From positions 1-10,307 of the forward strand of contig DAOTZV010000074.1 of the NCBI GenBank assembly GCA_034434235.1: a stretch of 10,307 bases of DNA, written 5' to 3'. The notes beneath the pieces are model-generated. The model saw only the letters and a program-made list of their open reading frames with translations. It was not told where the DNA came from and did no database searches. Position numbers and translations under genes: made by a program. Shown here in pieces: positions 6,305 through 10,307 of this stretch. How positions within the stretch are numbered: position 1 is the stretch's first letter; every line of letters begins with the position of its first letter. Origin of the DNA: CAKZKT01 sp034434235 (GTDB lineage Bacteria > Chloroflexota > Anaerolineae > CG2-30-64-16).

Positions 6305-7645
6305 TTACCTCCCTTTCTGTTCGAGCAACGCCTTCGCCTGAGCAATCCAATGGGCATAATCGGGCATTCGCCAGGCCGGCGCCTTACAGATCTCCGCCAG
6401 TTGTTCGACAGTCGCGTTGGCCAATGCCTCGTAAGTGCAGATGCCGGCCTCGTAGAGCCGTCCCTCGAAGACGGGGCCGATCCCCTCCAACGGTTCGAAA
6501 TCGTCCGGCGGCGTGCCGCTCCAGCCCAGGCCTTCGGTGTGTGTTTCCTCGGCCAGGCGTCGGGCATTCGCTTTGATGGCCGCCAGGTCTACCTTCTGGA
6601 ATTCCTTCAGGCCGAAGATGCGGCGCAATTCGTCTTCGTCCGTGTTGGCGAGCTCCCAGAACGTGCCGATGCCCGCCTCGTAAAGCCTGGTTTCGTAGAC
6701 CGAGCCGATCCCCTTGACCTTGGCCAGGTCTTGCGGGCAGCCGGTCAGCTCGCGGATGCCCTGGCTGCGCTTGCGGCTGATCGTTCGGGCCTGGGCGATC
6801 CAGGCTTCGTAGTTGCCGCCGCGCAAGCCGGCCTCGCGGGCGATCTCTTCGAGTCGCTGCGGATCGGCCTCGGCCAGCGCCTCGAACGTCGTGATCCCGG
6901 CTTCTTTGAGCGCCGCGGCCGTCTTCTTGCCGATGCCGGCGATCAGCGTCAGGTTGTCCCCTGCGTCTTCGCGGGTCGAGAGCCTGTCTTGCAGGGCCTT
7001 CAGCTCTGCCTCGGCGCCGGCCGCGAGCAGGCGGGCCTGTTCGCGCCAGGAGGCATAGTCTATCTTGCGCCAGGAGGGCGGCTGAATGATCCCGGCCAGC
7101 TGGGCGTCGTCGGCCTCGGCCAGTTGGGCGAAGGTCGTGATGCCTGCGGCGCGCAATCGGGCCGCGTACACCGGGCCGATTCCCTCGATGCGGGCCAGAT
7201 CGTCTGCCGGCAACTCGGCTTTCACCTCGGGCGCGGCGACCTCCACTTCCGGCAGCTCGGCCTTCACCTCGGGCGCGGCGACCTCCACCTCCGGCAGCTC
7301 GGCTTTCACCTCGGGCGCGGCGACCTCCACCTCCGGCAGCTCGGCTTTCACCTCGGGCGCGGCGACTTCCACCTCCGGCAGCTCGGCTTTCACCTCGGGC
7401 GCGGCGACCGCGACAGCCGGCGGCGCAACGCTGGCTCTCAGTTGGGCCTCCAGCGCATCGGCCCGGGCCTTCGACCGTCGCAATTCCTCATCGCGGGCGC
7501 GCAGGCGATCCTCGACCTCGGCCAACCGGCGCTGGCATTCGAGGCGCCGCCTGCGGAAGAACCATAATTCGAGCAACCATTCCAGGACCCAGCCGATGAG
7601 AATGCCTAACAACAGAGCAACCCAAGGGTTCAAGTTGAGGGACAT
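6305..7645 (-). CDS. Membrane-anchored tandem helix-hairpin-helix protein with coiled coil and PEVK-like repeats
   Basis: This 446-residue protein has a transmembrane helix at about 8-30 followed by RRRR, so by the positive-inside rule the rest should be cytoplasmic. A charged coiled coil spans about 31-71, a 14-residue repeat (VEVAAPEVKAELPE-like, nearly five copies) covers 79-146, and four HhH modules follow at about 149-205, 230-288, 306-362 and 383-440. Each HhH module has an (I/L)xGIGxxxxxxLxxAGIxT core and most end in a WIxQA-like helix. GxG hairpins of this kind usually bind DNA backbone or mediate protein contacts, but no nuclease, ligase or polymerase domain accompanies them. ATG 7645 is chosen over more distal starts because AAAGGAG (complement of 7651-7657) precedes it and the TM helix then begins at residue 8. 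The gene has its own promoter and is coupled to the Ig-domain gene. Its function is unknown; membrane tethering of DNA is one possibility. Confidence 0.85.
   Translation of the reverse strand: MSLNLNPWVALLLGILIGWVLEWLLELWFFRRRRLECQRRLAEVEDRLRARDEELRRSKARADALEAQLRASVAPPAVAVAAPEVKAELPEVEVAAPEVKAELPEVEVAAPEVKAELPEVEVAAPEVKAELPEVEVAAPEVKAELPADDLARIEGIGPVYAARLRAAGITTFAQLAEADDAQLAGIIQPPSWRKIDYASWREQARLLAAGAEAELKALQDRLSTREDAGDNLTLIAGIGKKTAAALKEAGITTFEALAEADPQRLEEIAREAGLRGGNYEAWIAQARTISRKRSQGIRELTGCPQDLAKVKGIGSVYETRLYEAGIGTFWELANTDEDELRRIFGLKEFQKVDLAAIKANARRLAEETHTEGLGWSGTPPDDFEPLEGIGPVFEGRLYEAGICTYEALANATVEQLAEICKAPAWRMPDYAHWIAQAKALLEQKGR
7214..7408 (-). repeat. 42-bp tandem repeat inside the HhH gene (about 4.6 copies)
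   Basis: Units begin at 7214, 7256, 7298 and 7340, with a 27-nt partial unit at 7382-7408. Adjacent units differ by only one or two bases. Each encodes 14 residues of the alternating acidic, Pro and Lys spacer. Because the period is a multiple of three, copy-number changes would keep the reading frame. Confidence 0.95.
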
Positions 7646-7737
7646 ACGCGCTCCTTTCTGGCCAGGATGAGACGGTGGAAAGCAAGAGTCTTTCATGAAT
7701 GCTCCATGCCTGACGCATGACTCGCAAACCTGTGCCA

Positions 7738-7765
7738 ATTATACTACAAAGCATAAATCGTTCAA
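7738..7765 (-). promoter_or_regulatory. Sigma70-type promoter of the HhH/Ig operon
   Basis: Read on the - strand, TTGAAC (complement of 7760-7765) is separated by 16 nt from a perfect TATAAT (complement of 7738-7743), inside the AT-rich gap 7646-7805. The transcript would start near 7731, giving a leader of about 85 nt before ATG 7645. No terminator was found between the upstream transporter gene (ending at 7806) and this promoter, so some read-through is possible. Confidence 0.7.
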
Positions 7766-7805
7766 ATTGCATTTCACATTACGAAGCTTCCCTGCTAAAG
7801 AAGAG

Positions 7806-9104
7806 TTATGTCCGGCCGGCGGCGAGGGCCTGTTCTCGGGCCGCGCGCTCGCGCATCTGATCGCGCAATACACGGATGTCGCCGGGGATGGTGCGGCCGG
7901 CAAAGGTGAAGAAGAATGCGCACACGATCCAGGTCGAGACGCAGATCAACAGGATCGCATCGTGGAGCGAGGAGCGGTCGGCGATGATGCCGGCGATCAG
8001 CGGCGCCAGCGCCGCGCCGGCCGACTCGATCAGGTATTGGATGGCGAGCGCGGTGCTGCGCACCTCGGGCAGGGTGATGTCGTAGACCGTTGCGACGACA
8101 TTGGGCGCCGCGAAGGGGATGAAGAGCGCGGTGAGCGCCAGCATCAGCAGAAAGAGGCCCTGGTTGGCGATCGGGACACTCAACGTCAAGACCAGCAACA
8201 CCGCGCCGGTCAGCACGCCGACGCCGGCCACGATGAGCCGGCCGCGCGGGGTGCGCTTGAAGAGCGCATCTCCCAGCGCGCCGCCCAGCGGATAGCCGGC
8301 CGCCAGTACCAGCACGGCCGCGGCCATGGTCACGAAGAGCATGGTCCCTTCATAGCCGCGCTCTTTCTCCAGATAGGTGAAGAACCAGAAGGTGATCACG
8401 TTCCACGGAAAAACGCCGAAGAAGCCCTGGAGGAAGAGGGGCCGCAACGTGCGCTTGGACAGGAGCGCTCGCGCGGTGGGCCAGTTGAAGCGATAGGTGG
8501 TCACCAGCTCGACGCCGGCCATCTCCGGCTCGCTGCCCCCGCGCTTCGGCTCGCGCACGCCGAGGAAGATCACGACCGCGAGCAGGATGCCAAGGGTGCC
8601 GGTGATGTAGAAGACCCCGCGCCAGCCGATGGTGTCCTTCAGCGCCAGCGCCAGGATCATGCCCGAAAGAAAGCCGAGCGGCATGGCCAGCTCCAGGATG
8701 CCGTTGACCTTGCCGCGCATCTTGGGCGGGAAGTAGTCGGCGATCAGGCTGTAGATGCCCGGATAGCTGGAGTCGTCTATGCCGGTGCTGGCGCGCGTGA
8801 GCAGGAACGCGCGGAAGTTCGGCGCGATCGCGTTCAACCAGGTCGTCGAGCCCCAGATGAAGGAGGCCAGGGCCAACAGCCGGGCACGGCCATACCGGTC
8901 GTAGAGATAGCCCCAGATGGGGTAGAAGAGCGCGGCCACGATCAGCGCGCCGGTAGACACCGCGCCCATCTGCGCCATCGTGATCTGAAACGTATCCATG
9001 ATATCGGGCGTCAGCGTGCTGATCAACAGCCGATCCGACTGATGCAGCAGCATGAAGAGGAAGAAGACGGCCACCACGAACCAACGATGCTTCGCTGCGG
9101 ACAT
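7806..9104 (-). CDS. Major facilitator superfamily (MFS) transporter
   Basis: This 432-residue protein has about 12 hydrophobic segments, the usual MFS length and layout. The loop 2-3 signature is GYLYDRYGRARLL (65-77), and a related repeat GGALGDALFKRTPRGRL lies at 274-290 in the second half, after a longer central loop (about 184-220). The stretch GIDDSSYPGIYSLIADYFP (108-126), then RGK, resembles spinster-like and hexuronate/organic-anion MFS carriers, but the substrate cannot be named. ATG 9104 is preferred over ATG 9110: GGAGG (complement of 9111-9115) is six nt from the former and directly touches the latter. The TetR gene ends 66 nt upstream, so the transporter is probably its regulatory target. 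A charged C-terminal tail (about 405-432) follows the last helix. Confidence 0.9.
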   Translation of the reverse strand: MSAAKHRWFVVAVFFLFMLLHQSDRLLISTLTPDIMDTFQITMAQMGAVSTGALIVAALFYPIWGYLYDRYGRARLLALASFIWGSTTWLNAIAPNFRAFLLTRASTGIDDSSYPGIYSLIADYFPPKMRGKVNGILELAMPLGFLSGMILALALKDTIGWRGVFYITGTLGILLAVVIFLGVREPKRGGSEPEMAGVELVTTYRFNWPTARALLSKRTLRPLFLQGFFGVFPWNVITFWFFTYLEKERGYEGTMLFVTMAAAVLVLAAGYPLGGALGDALFKRTPRGRLIVAGVGVLTGAVLLVLTLSVPIANQGLFLLMLALTALFIPFAAPNVVATVYDITLPEVRSTALAIQYLIESAGAALAPLIAGIIADRSSLHDAILLICVSTWIVCAFFFTFAGRTIPGDIRVLRDQMRERAAREQALAAGRT

Positions 9105-9110
9105 GGGCAT

Positions 9111-9123
9111 CCTCCGTAGGAGG
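9111..9123 (-). promoter_or_regulatory. Palindrome overlapping the MFS ribosome-binding site
   Basis: The - strand reads CCTCC-TAC-GGAGG, a 5-bp palindrome with a 3-nt spacer whose right half is the Shine-Dalgarno sequence of the transporter gene. It could fold in the mRNA and mask the site, or act as part of a repressor operator at DNA level. The stem is short, so either role is tentative. Confidence 0.45.
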
Positions 9124-9145
9124 TGGATCGAGACAGGATGGCCTA

Positions 9146-9174
9146 AGGATAAAGGGGAAAGGGAAAGTTGTCAA
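9146..9174 (-). promoter_or_regulatory. Candidate internal promoter for the MFS gene
   Basis: On the - strand a perfect TTGACA (complement of 9169-9174) is followed after exactly 17 nt by TATCCT (complement of 9146-9151, four of six matches). The -35 box contains the TGA stop codon of the TetR gene. Transcription would start near 9139, about 35 nt before ATG 9104, which could let the transporter be expressed and repressed apart from the upstream genes. Confidence 0.5.
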
Positions 9175-9776
9175 GCGCGCTTTACTTCACATCCCAACCC
9201 ATCGAAAAAGACCGCTATGATCAGATCCACCACCTCGTTCATCGCCGCGGCGGGATGGGCGGGCGAGAAGAACGGATAGGCCATGCCCAACAGGAGCCAG
9301 GTGGCGAGCTGAACGTTGACGGGCCGCAGCTCGCCGCGGGCGATGCCCGTCTGCAGCAGCGCTTCGATCTGGCCGAGGAACTTCAGATGGTAGGTCGCCT
9401 CGAAGCTCGCCCGCGCTTCGGCGCTCATGTGCACCATCTCCTGGTTGGCCAGGCGGATCAGCGCGCGCTGATCCGCCGGCAGGGCCAGGAGCGCCCGTAA
9501 CATCTGCGCCATCCGCGCGCGCGTGCTGGCGTCCTGACGGCAGGCGTCGCGCACGATCTGCGCCACCATGTCCAGGTTGGCCGTCAGGATCGCCAGGAAC
9601 AACTCTTCCTTATCTCGAAAATGGTAGTACAGCCCGGCCTTCGAGATGCCGACCGCCTCGGCGATCTCGCGCATCGAGATGCCGCGGTAGCCGCGCGCCA
9701 CGAAGAGGCGGCTCGCCTCTGCCAGGATGCGCGCCAGCATGTCGGAGCCTTCGGCCGGGCCGTGCGAGGCGTTCAT
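9171..9776 (-). CDS. TetR/AcrR-family transcriptional regulator
   Basis: This 201-residue protein has a typical TetR N-terminal helix-turn-helix. ILAEASRLFVARGYRG (17-32) is followed by ISMREIAEAVGISKAGLYYHFRDKEEL across 33-59, including the YYHF and KEEL signatures. The rest is a helical ligand-binding and dimerisation domain with no recognisable ligand class. Such proteins usually repress neighbouring transport or catabolic genes until a small molecule binds. The gene starts 3 nt after the stop of the upstream membrane-protein gene, with no clear Shine-Dalgarno of its own, which suggests translational coupling. ATG at Met13 (9740) is a weaker alternative, as it would cut into the usual N-terminal arm. 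The MFS gene lies 66 nt downstream. A perfect 26-bp palindrome lies in the gene at 9452-9477. Confidence 0.92.
   Translation of the reverse strand: MNASHGPAEGSDMLARILAEASRLFVARGYRGISMREIAEAVGISKAGLYYHFRDKEELFLAILTANLDMVAQIVRDACRQDASTRARMAQMLRALLALPADQRALIRLANQEMVHMSAEARASFEATYHLKFLGQIEALLQTGIARGELRPVNVQLATWLLLGMAYPFFSPAHPAAAMNEVVDLIIAVFFDGLGCEVKRA
9452..9477. repeat. Perfect 26-bp palindrome inside the tetR gene
   Basis: The half-site GGCGGATCAGCGC (9452-9464) is followed at once by its exact reverse complement (9465-9477), with no spacer or mismatch. It encodes residues around 100-109 (PADQRALIRL) and contains two GATC tetramers. It could be an intragenic operator, a cruciform-forming site, or a coincidence of codons. 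Confidence 0.9.
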
Positions 9777-9779
9777 CGG

Positions 9780-10250
9780 CTAGCCCAGGCGGAACCAGGG
9801 CCGGTTCATGCCGGCCGTCACGAACGGCCACGGGATCGCCGCCAGGATGACGACGATGGCCAACCCGAAGAGCACCGTCGCCAGCCGGAAACGGGCCGGA
9901 TCGGCGCGGCGCTGCTTGACCAGCACGCCGCCGACATGCGCCAGCGCCAGCGCGATCACCATCAGCAGCAGATGCTCGACTGCAAAGAAGCGCGTTACCG
10001 CGTTGCCCATCGCCGCGCCGAAGTTGCGCAGCGCGCCGGCGGTGATCGGGCTGGCAAAGAAGTAGAGCAGCAGCCCGACCAGGAGCTGGATGTCCAACAG
10101 GGTCGGCAAGACGACCGCCAGCCGGCCATCGAGCCCTTGCCATGCGCGGCGGCCCCCCCAGCCCAGCGCGAACCGCGCCACGGCGATCACGCCGACGATC
10201 ACCACGATCCAACGCAACCAGGAATGCAATGTCAGAAGCAACGGATACAT
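9780..10250 (-). CDS. Four-helix conserved membrane protein (cytochrome b-like, function unknown)
   Basis: This 156-residue integral membrane protein has four predicted helices at about 12-30, 46-66, 88-110 and 123-143. Conserved-looking features are LHSWLRW at the N-terminus (His9), DIQLLVGLLLYF (53-64), FFAVEHLLLM (88-97, His93) and IPWPF near the end (139-143). It resembles small proteins often annotated as 'cytochrome B' in Bacteroidota and Chloroflexota. His9 and His93 could be ligands for haem or a metal, but this is inference. The start at ATG 10250 is supported by GAGGAAGGTG (complement of 10258-10267), seven nt away. It is the first visible gene of a three-gene - strand run with TetR (3 nt gap) and the MFS transporter, and may be under the same repressor. 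Confidence 0.75.
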   Translation of the reverse strand: MYPLLLTLHSWLRWIVVIVGVIAVARFALGWGGRRAWQGLDGRLAVVLPTLLDIQLLVGLLLYFFASPITAGALRNFGAAMGNAVTRFFAVEHLLLMVIALALAHVGGVLVKQRRADPARFRLATVLFGLAIVVILAAIPWPFVTAGMNRPWFRLG

Positions 10251-10307
10251 CAGCGATCACCTTCCTCGAAATACCATGTTTGCCGGCCGCGCTATGCCGC
10301 TTACGCC

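Noticed and set aside
6350..7567. Open frame of 405 codons on the + strand opposite the HhH gene.
   Set aside because: It is a shadow: the - strand frame has a TM helix, coiled coil and HhH modules, a good ribosome-binding site and a promoter.
7695..9119. Long open frame of 474 codons on the + strand opposite the MFS gene.
   Set aside because: Its composition is that of an antisense shadow in GC-rich DNA, while the - strand frame encodes a clear 12-helix transporter with MFS motifs.
10251..10307. Possible promoter upstream of the four-helix membrane protein gene.
   Set aside because: No convincing -35/-10 pair was found in the 57 nt available; only the ribosome-binding site is supported.

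Overview
The window is high-GC bacterial DNA with short intergenic gaps and clear Shine-Dalgarno sequences. Three things suggest a Chloroflexota bacterium (Anaerolineae/Caldilineae-like): a membrane-anchored protein of Ig-like domains joined by long Thr/Pro/Ala linkers, a tandem helix-hairpin-helix (HhH) protein, and a stand-alone CHAT protease-like protein. The phylum is inferred from protein style only; no rRNA or marker gene is present.

Left (1-2357, + strand): a PfkB-family sugar kinase, very likely 2-keto-3-deoxygluconate kinase (KdgK), is followed after 66 nt by a DegT/DnrJ/EryC1-family PLP aminotransferase. They look co-transcribed, with the promoter outside the window. Next comes a 460-nt gap (2358-2817). 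It holds an AT-rich putative promoter and a cluster of five short hairpins sharing the core GGTC-GCA-GACC in alternating orientations, with a compensatory base-pair change and longer direct and inverted repeats around them. The cluster ends about 50 nt before the CHAT-domain gene (2818-4161, +), whose His/Cys dyad is intact. An 18-bp perfect-stem terminator (4191-4235) separates this gene from the convergent genes to the right.

Middle (4254-7645, - strand): a two-gene operon has its own TATAAT promoter (7738-7765). The first gene encodes a membrane-anchored protein with a coiled coil, a 14-residue PEVK-like repeat (42-bp DNA tandem repeat) and four HhH modules, predicted to face the cytoplasm. 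The second starts 2 nt after the first one's stop codon and encodes a signal-anchored protein with five Ig-like domains, predicted to face outward.

Right (7806-10250, - strand): a four-helix membrane protein, a TetR-type repressor and an MFS transporter form a likely operon. The first two are almost contiguous (3 nt). The transporter has a candidate promoter at the repressor's stop codon and a small palindrome over its ribosome-binding site. A perfect 26-bp palindrome lies inside the TetR gene.

The most interesting signals are the covarying hairpin cluster upstream of the CHAT gene, the coupled HhH/Ig operon opposite it, and the exact palindrome in tetR. Nothing here proves a new system; the CHAT gene with its structured leader is the best candidate.
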